Source of the DNA: Pyrinomonas sp040289685
Lineage (GTDB): Bacteria > Acidobacteriota > Blastocatellia > Pyrinomonadales > Pyrinomonadaceae
Assembly (NCBI RefSeq): GCF_040289685.1
Contig: NZ_PSLQ01000033.1
Span: forward strand, 1 to 35,753
DNA length: 35,753 nt
Reading direction: 5' to 3'
A model generated the notes under the pieces. That model was not told the DNA's origin, ran no database searches, and worked only from the letters and a program-made list of their open reading frames with translations. Position 1 is the stretch's first letter. Each line of letters opens with the position of its first letter. Below, piece after piece: positions 16,087-24,370 of this stretch. The position numbers were made by a program, and so were the translations under genes.

Positions 16087-16581
16087 TTACCGTGGCCCGG
16101 ACTTCTCCACGGGCAAGCCTTTTTGCTCCCAAGCTTGGTAACCACCGAGCAGCGCGGCGGTCTTCGAGAATCCGAGCTTTTGCAGATCGAGCGCCGCCCG
16201 GGCGCTCGTGTGTTCAGCCGGTCAAGAGCAGTACGTCACGATCAGTTTATCGCGCGGTAAAAGGCGCGGAGCTCGTTCGCCGACTTCCGTGTATGGGATC
16301 CATTTGGCACCGGCGATGTGGCCTGCACGGTATTGCGCTTCGTTGCGCACATCGAGGACCAAGGCTTCGCCGCGCGCCAATGCCGCCTGAAGCTCCTCGA
16401 CCGTGACGCGCTTAACCCCATCGGACGGGGATTCGGCGGGAACGGCTTGCGTCTCCCTTTCGACGGACGATGGCTTTTCGGCGTTGCGCGCCTCGAGCGT
16501 CTTATCCTTACGCGCTGTGCAAGAGATGAGGAACGCCATAACGACGAGCGTCATGGCGAGCAAACCTTTCGCTTTCGTCAT
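16087..16581 (-). CDS. rhodanese lipoprotein, candidate selenoprotein (in-frame TGA at active site)
   Basis: 164 residues if TGA at 16222-16224 is read as selenocysteine (U120). MTKAKG plus a hydrophobic run ends in the lipobox LISC (Cys21), so it is an envelope lipoprotein. The rhodanese domain begins at VTVEELQAALARGEALVLDVR and HIAGAKWIPYTE, and reaches IVTYCS just before TGA. The same frame continues PAEHTSARAALDLQKLGF, then ALLGGYQAWEQKGLPVEKSGPR, to TAA at 16087-16089, completing the domain. U-PAEHTS aligns residue for residue with the rhodanese loop C-x4-R-S, so TGA is exactly at the catalytic cysteine. A SECIS-like hairpin lies 21 nt downstream. GAGGGGAG precedes the ATG. A conventional annotation would stop at 16222 and lose the active site. 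Alternatives are a point mutation or read error of a Cys codon. Confidence 0.82.
16188..16208 (-). promoter_or_regulatory. bacterial SECIS element candidate
   Basis: On the coding (minus) strand, CGAGCGCC and GGCGCTCG form a perfect 8-bp stem with the 5-nt apical loop CGGGC. The loop begins 21 nt after the TGA and has G at its second position. Known bacterial SECIS elements have an apical loop roughly 16-37 nt after UGA with a G in the first two loop bases. The hairpin codes for TSARAALD within the rhodanese domain. Confidence 0.72.
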
Positions 16582-16620
16582 ACTCTCCCCTCGATTCTCC
16601 GAAAGGATCTCCCAACACGA

Positions 16621-16992
16621 TCATCTTCCGGTGTAATCTTCGACGACGAACCTTTTGCCGAGCGCAGCGAAGTTCTCCGGCGTCCAGTCGAAGTTGGTTC
16701 CCGCGATAGCGCGGCGCCCTTCGTCGGTGATGACCCACATGTTGGTCTCCGGATGCGAATTGGCTTTGAGGTACGCGATGTCTTCGCGCGTCAGCGGTGC
16801 CCCGTCCGAGCGCGAGATCACGTAGACGTGCGCGAACTGTCCTTTGCGAACGTAGTCAAGGTCTTGTTCGAAGGGCGGCAGCGTCCTGCTTTTCGGCGCT
16901 TGCTCCGTCCGACGCGCGCCGCCGCAACCGATGCTCGAGAGCAACACGGCCAGCACGAAGCAAAAAAGGATCTCTTTTTGATGTCGCTTCAT
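16621..16992 (-). CDS. putative lipoprotein of unknown function
   Basis: 123 residues from the ATG at 16992 (a GTG at 17007 is possible). The signal sequence EILFCFVLAVLLSSIGC ends at a lipobox cysteine (Cys23). The mature part of about 100 residues contains FEQDLDYVRKGQFAHVYVIS, REDIAYLKANSHPETNMWVIT and RRAIAGTNFDWTPENFAALG, with predicted alternating helix and strand. The closing sequence is FVVEDYTGR. I do not recognise the domain. It lies 40 bp upstream of the rhodanese lipoprotein and 60 bp downstream of the GT-C protein on the same strand, so these are probably one transcript. Its stop codon is TGA, but what follows has no domain continuity, so it is an ordinary stop. Confidence 0.75.
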   Translation of the reverse strand: MKRHQKEILFCFVLAVLLSSIGCGGARRTEQAPKSRTLPPFEQDLDYVRKGQFAHVYVISRSDGAPLTREDIAYLKANSHPETNMWVITDEGRRAIAGTNFDWTPENFAALGKRFVVEDYTGR

Positions 16993-17052
16993 CCTCTTGG
17001 TTCTCACCTAACGCAAGGCAAAAGGTCGCATCTCGCTCCCCGATCATCCGAG

Positions 17053-18756
17053 TTAGTTTTCGTCCGAAGGAACATCCTGATCGCCCATCGGCTCTTCGTC
17101 TTCCGGCATGGCTGGTGGCTCGCGCCGTTCGTCGAGGATGCGGAGCACGGTGCAATGTTCGTCAGCGTAAACCTCTTCGGCCCAACCGCTATCGATCATA
17201 TTGCCATAGAAGGCGTTGTGGATCTCTTGATTATCGGTGAAGACGTAACGGGCGCCGAAGCGTTCGCGTATGATCGGCGCCGGATTGGCTTCGCGGCCCA
17301 GCGTGATGTTTTCGTAAAGCCGCGATAATTCTGGGTTTTGGTCGAGCAGGTAAGTGGGATCGAGGCCCGAAACGTAGCGGTGTTCGGAATCGTAAAAGAA
17401 GAGTTTCGGGAAATCGTCCCAGTCCGCGTTGAAAACGATCTCGCCGGGTGGGACGTTTCGCCTTAACCACTCCGCTCCGCCGCGATACTCAAACGGATTC
17501 TCTTCAGCAGCGATGGTCTGCGCTGTGCCGTAAACGTTGATGCCGAGCGGGACGAGAAGCAGGACGAAGATCGCGCCTGTCACGACCTCGGCGCGGAACA
17601 AACTCTTTTTCCGCGGACGTTCGGCTGCTTCGTCAAGCAACGGCTGCAGATCCGCCAACACGTCAGCCGGCAAAGAGGCGAAGGCATGACGCGCCCGCTC
17701 CATGAGCGGCTGAAGCGCGAAAGCGGCGAAGAGAACGGCAAACGGCGGCCAGTACTCGACGAAGCGGCGTGATCTTGCCGTGATGACGAGCAGCAACGTC
17801 GAGAAGAGCAGGAAGAAAGCCGCGCGCGCTCCGCGCACACGGTCGTTTCTGCCCGTTGCAACGTAGCCGACGATCATGGCGATGAAAGCGACGAGCGAAC
17901 TGTGAAACAGATACCAGCTTTCGTAAGGATACCATTCAGCGCCGACGCTCGTGGCGAAGTCTCCAGCCGTCATCTTCATCATCAAATGCTCGAAGAAGAG
18001 GCGCACGTTCTTTGGGAAGTAAGGGTTGAGGATGAAACCGGCGAGCGCGCCGATCGTGGTCCAAAGAAGCGCCTGCCAGTCGAACCGCCGTTCGCTCCAC
18101 CAAACAACCGCCACCCATATGAACGCGGCAGCCACCAACGTCACGAACAAGCTGTATGTCCAAACGTAGAGGAATGCAAGCGGCGCGAGCCAACGATAGC
18201 GTCGCTCGAAAAGCAGATAGATGCCCACCACCATGAAGACGACCGATATGCTCTGCGCACGCGTCATGCTCAGACGGTAAAGAAAAGGTGCCGAACAGGC
18301 GAGAAGCGCTGCCAACCAGATGAGTTGATGTCGGACGCGGTAACGATAAACAAGCCAGTAGCAGGACGTGACGGCGAGCGCGCCGAAAAGCGCAGCGGCG
18401 ACCTTGGCTCCAAGGCGCATGTCGCCGAAGAGCGAGAACGGAATCAGAAGGATGTGAAAGAGCAGGTGATGATCAACATAGTCTTGCGGATTGAGCGCGG
18501 TCAGCGGCAGATACGGAAAAGGGGGTGGGAAATGCCCGCTTTTCAGCCCTTCCCAGAGAAGGCGGCTCCACTTGATGTGGTAGTAGCCATCGACATCGAG
18601 TATGGCCGGCGTGCGAAACTGCAAGTAGAAAAAGGCGAAGATGATGACGATCGTCCCGGCGATGAATTGAACCAAGCGCGTTTGACTTTCTTCTTTGTTT
18701 GGCTCGACAGCGGGCCGATCGGCGGTTCTCTTTTCGGTGGTTGCGACGTCTTGCAT
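17053..18756 (-). CDS. GT-C-fold integral membrane protein (STT3/PMT-like)
   Basis: 567 residues with about 11 hydrophobic segments between residues 29 and 420, then a soluble C-terminal domain of about 150 residues. The first outside loop has LDVDGYYHIKWSRLLWEG (Asp54, Asp56, His60), placed like the acidic metal/donor motif of GT-C glycosyltransferases such as STT3. The C-terminal domain contains GEIVFNADWDDFPKLFFYD and RYVSGLDPTYL, reminiscent of the WWDYG region of oligosaccharyltransferases, and ends in an acidic tail. Such proteins transfer sugars from lipid carriers at the membrane. Substrate and family membership are inferred. It is the promoter-proximal gene of the minus-strand group with the two lipoproteins. 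Confidence 0.72.
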   Translation of the reverse strand: MQDVATTEKRTADRPAVEPNKEESQTRLVQFIAGTIVIIFAFFYLQFRTPAILDVDGYYHIKWSRLLWEGLKSGHFPPPFPYLPLTALNPQDYVDHHLLFHILLIPFSLFGDMRLGAKVAAALFGALAVTSCYWLVYRYRVRHQLIWLAALLACSAPFLYRLSMTRAQSISVVFMVVGIYLLFERRYRWLAPLAFLYVWTYSLFVTLVAAAFIWVAVVWWSERRFDWQALLWTTIGALAGFILNPYFPKNVRLFFEHLMMKMTAGDFATSVGAEWYPYESWYLFHSSLVAFIAMIVGYVATGRNDRVRGARAAFFLLFSTLLLVITARSRRFVEYWPPFAVLFAAFALQPLMERARHAFASLPADVLADLQPLLDEAAERPRKKSLFRAEVVTGAIFVLLLVPLGINVYGTAQTIAAEENPFEYRGGAEWLRRNVPPGEIVFNADWDDFPKLFFYDSEHRYVSGLDPTYLLDQNPELSRLYENITLGREANPAPIIRERFGARYVFTDNQEIHNAFYGNMIDSGWAEEVYADEHCTVLRILDERREPPAMPEDEEPMGDQDVPSDEN

Positions 18757-18941
18757 GTGTCAAAGGTGCCAGCGAATCGTTCTTCGTTCACCGCGAAGCG
18801 GGAACCTGAAGAAACGATAACATGAACCAGCCGACGACGCGAAGCTCGGCTTCCGACTTTCAACGCCCGCCGCGCGCGGGGTCGCTCGCCTGCGCGCGGA
18901 AGTTTCCCACCGTGGCTTGGTTTCGCCTACAATCCAGCGAA

Positions 18942-18972
18942 TTGCGGTCTGATATGGACCGCGCTTTAGAAT
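18942..18972 (+). promoter_or_regulatory. putative sigma-70 promoter with internal operator dyad
   Basis: TTGCGG (18942-18947) and TTAGAA/TAGAAT (about 18966-18972) lie 18-19 bp apart upstream of the esterase gene. A perfect dyad GCGGTC (18944-18949) / GACCGC (18957-18962) with a 7-bp centre falls between the two boxes, where a repressor would block polymerase. The gap is divergent (GT-C gene to the left), so a regulator here could act on both sides. Confidence 0.35.
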
Positions 18973-19034
18973 TTGCGCCCGTCCGATGAAGCTGAACGCG
19001 GCGCAAGATTTGAATCATTATTGGAACAGCGAAG

Positions 19035-20045
19035 ATGTTAAACAGAGGACGCATTGTCATCGAGAGTTTAACGAGCGACGTTTTGCGCGGCAACGCGCTC
19101 GGCGATCCGACGACGCGCGATCTGTACGTGTACCTTCCGCCGAGCTACGATGCTGATCCGACGCGCCGCTATCCGACCGTGTACGTTCTGACCGGATTCA
19201 CCGGGCGCGGCCAGATGCTGCTCAACGCGCAACCTTTTTCGCCGAATTTGGCCGAACGGATGGACCTGCTCATCTCGCGCGGCGAAGCGGGCGAGATGAT
19301 CCTCGTCATGCCCGATTGCTTTACGCGGCTCGGCGGTTCGCAGTACATCAACTCGCCAGCCACCGGAAACTACGCCGATTACCTCGTGCGAGAGATCGTC
19401 CCCTTCGTCGACGCCAAATTCCGCACGCTGCCTGAACCGCAAAGACGCGCCATCGTCGGCAAATCCTCCGGCGGCTACGGGGCGTTGGTTCACGGCATGC
19501 GCCACCCGGATCTGTTCGGCGTCGTCGCTTCGCACAGCGGCGATTGTTACTTCGAGTACTGCTACCTGCCCGATTTCGTCAAAGCATTCCGCACAATCAA
19601 GGGCGATCCGGCGTCGTTTCTCGAACGTTTCTGGCGCGAGGAGAAGCACGGCAAAGACGATGTGCCGACGCTCAACATCATCGCTATGAGCGCTTGTTAC
19701 TCGCCCGATTCGAGCGCACCGCTCGGCTACCGTTTGCCCTTTGATTTGCAAACTGGTGAGGTCATCGAAGAGGTTTGGCAGCGCTGGCTCGCGCACGATC
19801 CCGTACGCGTAGTCGGTGAATACGCCGAGAACCTGCGACGCTTGAAGTTGCTCTATTTCGATGCCGGCACGCGCGATGAGTTCGGCTTGGACGTCGGCGC
19901 CTCGATCTTAGCCGAAAAATTGCGTCAACAAGCTATCGCCTTCGTCCACGAAGAGTTCGATGACGGACACTTCAACATCAGTTATCGCTACAATCGTTCG
20001 CTCACGCTGATTTCGCAAGCCGTTGGCGCCGAAAAGTTGAGTTAA
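19035..20045 (+). CDS. alpha/beta-hydrolase, esterase (PF00756-like)
   Basis: 336 residues, cytoplasmic (no signal peptide). The nucleophile elbow GKSSGG gives Ser144. A candidate acid is Asp276 or Asp281 in YFDAGTRDEFGLD, and His312 lies in DDGHFN. The front of the protein (RDLYVYLPPSYDADPTRRYPTVYVLTGFTG) is typical of the esterase D/enterochelin esterase/mycolyltransferase superfamily, which includes S-formylglutathione hydrolase and feruloyl esterases. A longer lid of about 80 residues separates the nucleophile from the acid. The substrate cannot be told. The ATG at 19035 follows GAAGAT without a strong ribosome site. Confidence 0.85.
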   Translation: MLNRGRIVIESLTSDVLRGNALGDPTTRDLYVYLPPSYDADPTRRYPTVYVLTGFTGRGQMLLNAQPFSPNLAERMDLLISRGEAGEMILVMPDCFTRLGGSQYINSPATGNYADYLVREIVPFVDAKFRTLPEPQRRAIVGKSSGGYGALVHGMRHPDLFGVVASHSGDCYFEYCYLPDFVKAFRTIKGDPASFLERFWREEKHGKDDVPTLNIIAMSACYSPDSSAPLGYRLPFDLQTGEVIEEVWQRWLAHDPVRVVGEYAENLRRLKLLYFDAGTRDEFGLDVGASILAEKLRQQAIAFVHEEFDDGHFNISYRYNRSLTLISQAVGAEKLS

Positions 20046-20177
20046 GCGACGGCGACACCGACCCGCCGAAAAAGATTCGCCGCAAGCCTGCACGCTGTCG
20101 ATGGGATTCGTCCACAAACAACGGTTATAGCATATATTGCGACAGTGGCTCAGCTTCGCACTCTGCTCGCGTCATCT

Positions 20178-20194
20178 CACGGCTAGAAGCCGTG
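20178..20194. terminator. hairpin between convergent genes (terminator or IS200/IS605 end remnant)
   Basis: CACGGCT and AGCCGTG form a 7-bp stem with an AGA loop, followed on the plus strand by GGGCTTTCTCTC. It lies between the esterase and the MBL-fold gene, which converge, so it may terminate either. The sequence closely recalls the subterminal hairpins of IS200/IS605 elements (CACGGCT-AAGCCGTGGGCTTTC type), but no transposase or TnpB is nearby. Confidence 0.5.
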
Positions 20195-20203
20195 GGCTTT
20201 CTC

Positions 20204-21157
20204 TCAAGAGGGCATGTAAACTTCTTCTCCCTCTCGCTGTTCGATCCGCAATTTTCCCTCGGTGGTCGCCAGGTCCAAGTGGGCGACCGTTTCCGAAAGG
20301 GCGAGGAACCGGTGCACGTTGTCGACCTCGGGGAAAAGCAGCGCGGAAAGTTCCCAAGCGGTCGCTCCAGCCTTCGGCACGAGGCGCAGCACTTCAGCTT
20401 GGCGCTCGCGTACTTGTCGCAAATAACGCGTGAACAACTCCTCGAAGTCGTTCACAGGTTCACCGTGCCCGCCATAGACAAGCGTCGGCGCGAAGTTGCG
20501 CAGACGGGCGAGGCTGACCAGATACTCTTCGAGCGAGCGGAATCGGCGGCGCGGGTTGAGCGGATCGGGAGCGAGGATCGGGTTCGGCGTGATGCGCTTT
20601 AGAACGCAATCACCGGCGATCACCGTGCGATCGGCTTCGCGAACGAACGAGCAGGAACCAGGCGTATGGCCTGGCGTGTGAACGACGCGCAGCGTGCCGG
20701 AGGCGAACTCCAACTCCTCTTCGTCGCGCAGTTCGCGCCACTGGTCCGGTTCTAACCCGTCGGCATAGCGGCGCACGCCATCGTAGAGTTTTCGCATCGC
20801 TTCGATGACCCCGTTGGGCACCCCAGCGCGTGCAAGCAACGCGCGATACTCTTCATACGCCAAACGCGAAGCGAGGTGGCCCGTCTCCCACCCATGCACG
20901 AAGACCTCTGCCTCGCGCGCTTCGTTGAGCAGCGTGCGCGCCAGCCCACAATGATCCTCGTGCGTGTGCGTCAAGACGATGCGTTGCAGGTCCAGCGGAC
21001 GCACGCCAGCGCGCCTCAGACCATCGCGCAGCGCGTCGAGCGCTTCGGGCGTCTTCGGCCCAGTGTCGATCAGGGTGAGAGGTTCGTCCAGCACGAGATA
21101 GACGTTCACCGGCCCAACGTCGAAAGGGGTCGGCAGAGTGATTTGATGAATTCGCAT
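20204..21157 (-). CDS. metallo-beta-lactamase-fold hydrolase (LACTB2/glyoxalase II-like)
   Basis: 317 residues from the ATG at 21157. The zinc motif THTHEDHCG (His64, His66, Asp68, His69) is followed by VVHTPGHTPGSC, IAGDCVL and VYGGHGEPV, so all metal ligands of a two-zinc MBL enzyme are present. The N-terminus (RIHQITLPTPFDVGPVNVYLV) and a C-terminal winged-helix-like domain (RQAEVLRLVPKAGATAWELS) match the LACTB2 group of hydrolases. Family members act on thioesters, nucleic acids or other esters, and the substrate is not evident here. It follows uvrC by 59 bp on the same strand. The upstream open extension to 21220 overlaps uvrC and is unlikely to be translated. Confidence 0.88.
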   Translation of the reverse strand: MRIHQITLPTPFDVGPVNVYLVLDEPLTLIDTGPKTPEALDALRDGLRRAGVRPLDLQRIVLTHTHEDHCGLARTLLNEAREAEVFVHGWETGHLASRLAYEEYRALLARAGVPNGVIEAMRKLYDGVRRYADGLEPDQWRELRDEEELEFASGTLRVVHTPGHTPGSCSFVREADRTVIAGDCVLKRITPNPILAPDPLNPRRRFRSLEEYLVSLARLRNFAPTLVYGGHGEPVNDFEELFTRYLRQVRERQAEVLRLVPKAGATAWELSALLFPEVDNVHRFLALSETVAHLDLATTEGKLRIEQREGEEVYMPS

Positions 21158-21216
21158 CGAGTCGGAATCGCTTTCGTCTTTAATTTTCGGCCCCACTTCT
21201 CGGCAGAACCGCGCGC

Positions 21217-23226
21217 TCACTCCCTCTTGCGCGTCGCGCGACGGCGGCGGCGCGTGCCGCTTAGCAATGGTCTTCCCTGTTGATCGAGCGCGCGAATGGG
21301 AGCGAGATCATCGGCTTCGCCGCGCGGATCGACGAGGCTGGTCGTCACGGCAGCGGGATCGAAAGCGCCATCGCTTGCCGCTTGATCGCGGCGCGCCGAA
21401 ACCTCGCGTTGACGAGCAAAGTGCGCGACGATCTGCTCGGCGGTTGCGCGTCCGACAAAAGGCGTTAGCTCTGCGATGCTCGCCTGCGCGATGCGCGTAA
21501 TCGAACCGAAGCTACGAAGCAATCTGTTCTTGCGCTTTTCGCCAACGCCGGGAATGGCCGTCAGTTCCGAGGTGAAGTCGCGCAGCGCGCGCCGCTTGCG
21601 ATGGTAAGCGACCGCAGCACGGTGCGTCTCATCGCGTATCATCTGGACCAGATGAAGCACGGGCGAATGCGCATCGAGCCTGAGGGGATCGCATTCGCGT
21701 CCGTGCACCAGCAAGTGCGAGACATCGTTATGCCGTCCGGGCGGCTTGACGACGCCGACCAGCGGGATGGCTTCGAGATCGAGTTCGCGCATGGCGCTGG
21801 CCGCAGCTTGAAGTTGCGCTCGTCCGCCATCGATCAAAACCACATCGGGCAGCGGCTCTCCCTCTTCCAATTGACGGCGATAGCGGCGAAAGACCGCCTC
21901 GCGCATTGCCGCCGGATCGTTCGCGCCCTCCACCGTCTTGATGCGAAAACGTCGCCCTTCGGCGCGATTGATGCGCCCGTTTTCGCAGACGACCAACGCC
22001 GCTACCGTGTCTGTGCCGGAGATGTTCGATACGTCGAAGGATTCGATGCGCGCCGGGTAGCGCGGCAATTCGAGCGTCTCTTGCAGCTCTTCGAGCACGC
22101 GTTGCATGTCGGGTTTGAGGATGCGGAAGCGCTGCTCGAAAGCGAGTCGCGCGTTCTTTTCCACCAATTCGACCAAATCGCGCTTCTCGCCGCGTTGCGG
22201 GACGATGATGTGAACGCGCCGTCCGCGCCGCTCGCTCAAAGCGCGTTCCAGTAATTCGCGGTCCTCGAAATCGAGGGGCACGTAAATCTCACGCGGCACG
22301 TAGTCGGTCGAGTAGTATTGGGCCAGCACTTCGCTCAGAAAAGCCGATGGATCGAACCCTTCTTCCGATAAGTCTTCCCAGAAGAACTCACGCCGTCCGA
22401 CGACGCGCCCCTCGCGCATGGTGAACAGTTGCAGCGCCAACCGCGCGCCCTCGCGATGGTACCCGAAAACGTCCACATCGCGGTCAGGCGAAGTCGCCAT
22501 CTTCTGCTGCTCGGCGAGCGCGAGCACCGTGCTGCGCATGTCGCGGTATTTGGCAGCCAGTTCGAAATTCATCGCCTCCGCCGCCGCATACATGCGCCGC
22601 TCCAGTTCTTCGACCAGCTCTTTGTTCTTGCCTTCAAGGAACAGGCGCACGTCGCGCACAGCCTCTTGGTATTGCTCTGGCGAACATAGCTCTTTGACGC
22701 ACGGTCCGAGACAACGCTTGATGTGATATTCGAGACACGGGCGCGGCAACTTGCCGTCGATGTCGATGTCGCACGTGCGCAACTGAAAGGTGCGGTTGAC
22801 GAGATCGATGGTGCGGCGGGCAAGACTTGCCGGCAGAAAAGGGCCGAAATAGAGCGCGCCGTCGCGTTCGATGCGGCGAGTGATCATGACGCGCGGGAAA
22901 GGCTCGTTGACGGTCAATTTCAGGTGCGGATATTGCTTATCATCTTTGAGCAGGACGTTGTAGCGCGGCTTGTGCCGTTTGATCAGGTTCGATTCAAGCA
23001 CCAGCGCCTCGACTTCCGTGTCGGTGACGATGAACTCAAGATCGGCGATGCGTCGGACAAGCTCGCGCGTCTTCACATCGAGCGCGCGATTCGATTGAAA
23101 ATAAGAGCGCACGCGGTGGCGCAGGTTCTTCGCCTTGCCGACGTAGATGGGGCGGCCCGCGGCGTCCTTGTAGATGTACACGCCCGGGTCGGTCGGCAGC
23201 GATTGAAGCTTCTCTTCCAAAACCAT
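21217..23226 (-). CDS. uvrC: excinuclease ABC subunit UvrC
   Basis: 669 residues. This is the dual-incision nuclease of nucleotide excision repair, acting with UvrA and UvrB. In order: GIY-YIG domain (PGVYIYKD, then IYVGKAKNLRHRVRSYF) for the 3' cut; a cysteine cluster (RTCDID, RPCLEY, RCLGPCV) matching the iron-sulfur site of the family; the UVR helix (ELERRMYAAAEAMNFELAAKYRDMR) that contacts UvrB; the RNase H-like 5' nuclease (FDVSNISGTDTVAALVV, LIDGGRAQL, HRAAVAYHRKRR); and tandem helix-hairpin-helix (AIPGVGEKRKNRLLRSFGS, then PFVGRATAEQIVAHF). The ATG at 23226 gives the normal start; the frame is open to 23376, but the added part overlaps the divergent kinase. The C-terminal 60 residues are a variable extension. 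Confidence 0.97.
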   Translation of the reverse strand: MVLEEKLQSLPTDPGVYIYKDAAGRPIYVGKAKNLRHRVRSYFQSNRALDVKTRELVRRIADLEFIVTDTEVEALVLESNLIKRHKPRYNVLLKDDKQYPHLKLTVNEPFPRVMITRRIERDGALYFGPFLPASLARRTIDLVNRTFQLRTCDIDIDGKLPRPCLEYHIKRCLGPCVKELCSPEQYQEAVRDVRLFLEGKNKELVEELERRMYAAAEAMNFELAAKYRDMRSTVLALAEQQKMATSPDRDVDVFGYHREGARLALQLFTMREGRVVGRREFFWEDLSEEGFDPSAFLSEVLAQYYSTDYVPREIYVPLDFEDRELLERALSERRGRRVHIIVPQRGEKRDLVELVEKNARLAFEQRFRILKPDMQRVLEELQETLELPRYPARIESFDVSNISGTDTVAALVVCENGRINRAEGRRFRIKTVEGANDPAAMREAVFRRYRRQLEEGEPLPDVVLIDGGRAQLQAAASAMRELDLEAIPLVGVVKPPGRHNDVSHLLVHGRECDPLRLDAHSPVLHLVQMIRDETHRAAVAYHRKRRALRDFTSELTAIPGVGEKRKNRLLRSFGSITRIAQASIAELTPFVGRATAEQIVAHFARQREVSARRDQAASDGAFDPAAVTTSLVDPRGEADDLAPIRALDQQGRPLLSGTRRRRRATRKRE

Positions 23227-23314
23227 GATCCGTCTGGCTCGCTCAAACGAGCGCGCACGCTTTATGATTACCTTCTCAATTGTACCCAATTCCGCGATTC
23301 GGAGCGAACGACTC

Positions 23315-24256
23315 ATGCGTTTTCCGCTCGCTTTGCCTGAAAGAAGGGAGTTCGATTGCGTCGGCTTCGGACTCAACGCCTTCGACCATTTGATCGTCGC
23401 GCCGCAGTATCCGACCTTCGATACTAAAACGCGCTTTGTCGCTTACGCGCAATCCGCTGGCGGGCAAACGGCTTCGACCATGGTTGGGTTACAGCGTTTG
23501 GGGATGCGCACGGCTTATGCGGGCCGCTTCGGCTCCGACGAAGAGGGGCGTAAAGGGCTTCAATCGCTTATCGAAGAGGGCATCAACGTGGATCGCGCTG
23601 AGATCGTTCAAGGTGCACGCACGCAGATCGCCTTCATCATCATCGATGCGCGCACGGGCGAACGGACCATCCTTTGGGACCGCGACGAACGTTTGGCTTA
23701 CGCCGAATGGGAAGCGCCAACGGGCTTCGCCGAGCGCGGACGCATACTCCACATGGACGCACATGACCCGCTCGCTTGCGTGCAGATGGCGCGCGAAGCG
23801 CGCCGCGCGGCGACGGTGGTCTCCGCCGATATAGACAACATCTACGACGGCTTGCTACACCTTTTGCCGTTGATCGACGTGCTGATCTCATCGGCGGAGT
23901 TTCCGCGTCGGCTGACTGGCTTGACCGATGAACGCGCGGCGCTCATGGAGATCAAGGCGCGTTACGGCTGCGCCGTGGTTGGTATGACGCGCGGCACGCG
24001 CGGCGCGCTGCTCTACCACGAAAGCCTCTTCATCGAAATGGCGGCGCTGCCTGTGCCCGGCGGATGTCGCGATACGACGGGCGCTGGCGATGCTTTCCAC
24101 GCCGGCTTTCTTTACGGCCTGTTGCAGGGCGAAGAACTAGAGACTTGTTTGAAGATGGGTTGCGCAGTGGCGGCGCTTAAATGCCGCTCTCTAGGTGCAC
24201 GCCAGGCGCTGCCGACGCGCGCGGAACTCGAGGAGTACCTTCGGACCATGCCCTAG
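23315..24256 (+). CDS. PfkB-family carbohydrate/nucleoside kinase
   Basis: 313 residues from the ATG at 23315, with GGAG 10 nt upstream. Ribokinase fold: GFGLNAFDHLIV at the start, SAGGQTASTMVGLQRLG (substrate and Gly-Gly hinge region) and, near the end, DTTGAGDAFHAGFLYGL with catalytic Asp259 and the anion hole. Substrate specificity (fructose 6-phosphate, ribose, adenosine or another sugar) cannot be read from the motifs. An earlier in-frame ATG at 23225 would overlap uvrC and adds a sequence atypical for the family. It shares an 88-bp divergent promoter region with uvrC. Confidence 0.9.
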   Translation: MRFPLALPERREFDCVGFGLNAFDHLIVAPQYPTFDTKTRFVAYAQSAGGQTASTMVGLQRLGMRTAYAGRFGSDEEGRKGLQSLIEEGINVDRAEIVQGARTQIAFIIIDARTGERTILWDRDERLAYAEWEAPTGFAERGRILHMDAHDPLACVQMAREARRAATVVSADIDNIYDGLLHLLPLIDVLISSAEFPRRLTGLTDERAALMEIKARYGCAVVGMTRGTRGALLYHESLFIEMAALPVPGGCRDTTGAGDAFHAGFLYGLLQGEELETCLKMGCAVAALKCRSLGARQALPTRAELEEYLRTMP

Positions 24257-24314
24257 CCGCGAACGCCGTCGTTTGAAGGCGCACTCGGCAGCGCGCCCGA
24301 TCTTCAGAGCCAAT

Positions 24315-24352
24315 GCGCGAGCGAAACATTTGCGCAACCGCTTCGCTCGCGC
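24315..24352. terminator. 11-bp hairpin between convergent genes
   Basis: GCGCGAGCGAA (24315-24325) pairs perfectly with TTCGCTCGCGC (24342-24352) around a 16-nt loop. It sits in the 114-bp gap between the PfkB kinase and the SRPBCC gene, which converge, and so may end both transcripts, though no U-tract follows. Confidence 0.5.
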
Positions 24353-24370
24353 GCCTCAGACGGTGGGACG

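Noticed and set aside
16621..16623. Second possible selenocysteine TGA, at the end of the 123-residue lipoprotein
   Set aside because: The sequence after this TGA has no domain continuity and soon reaches the start of the rhodanese gene; an ordinary stop.
16318..17328. 336-codon plus-strand frame
   Set aside because: It is antisense to two lipoproteins and the GT-C protein, all with clear signals; its own translation shows no domain.
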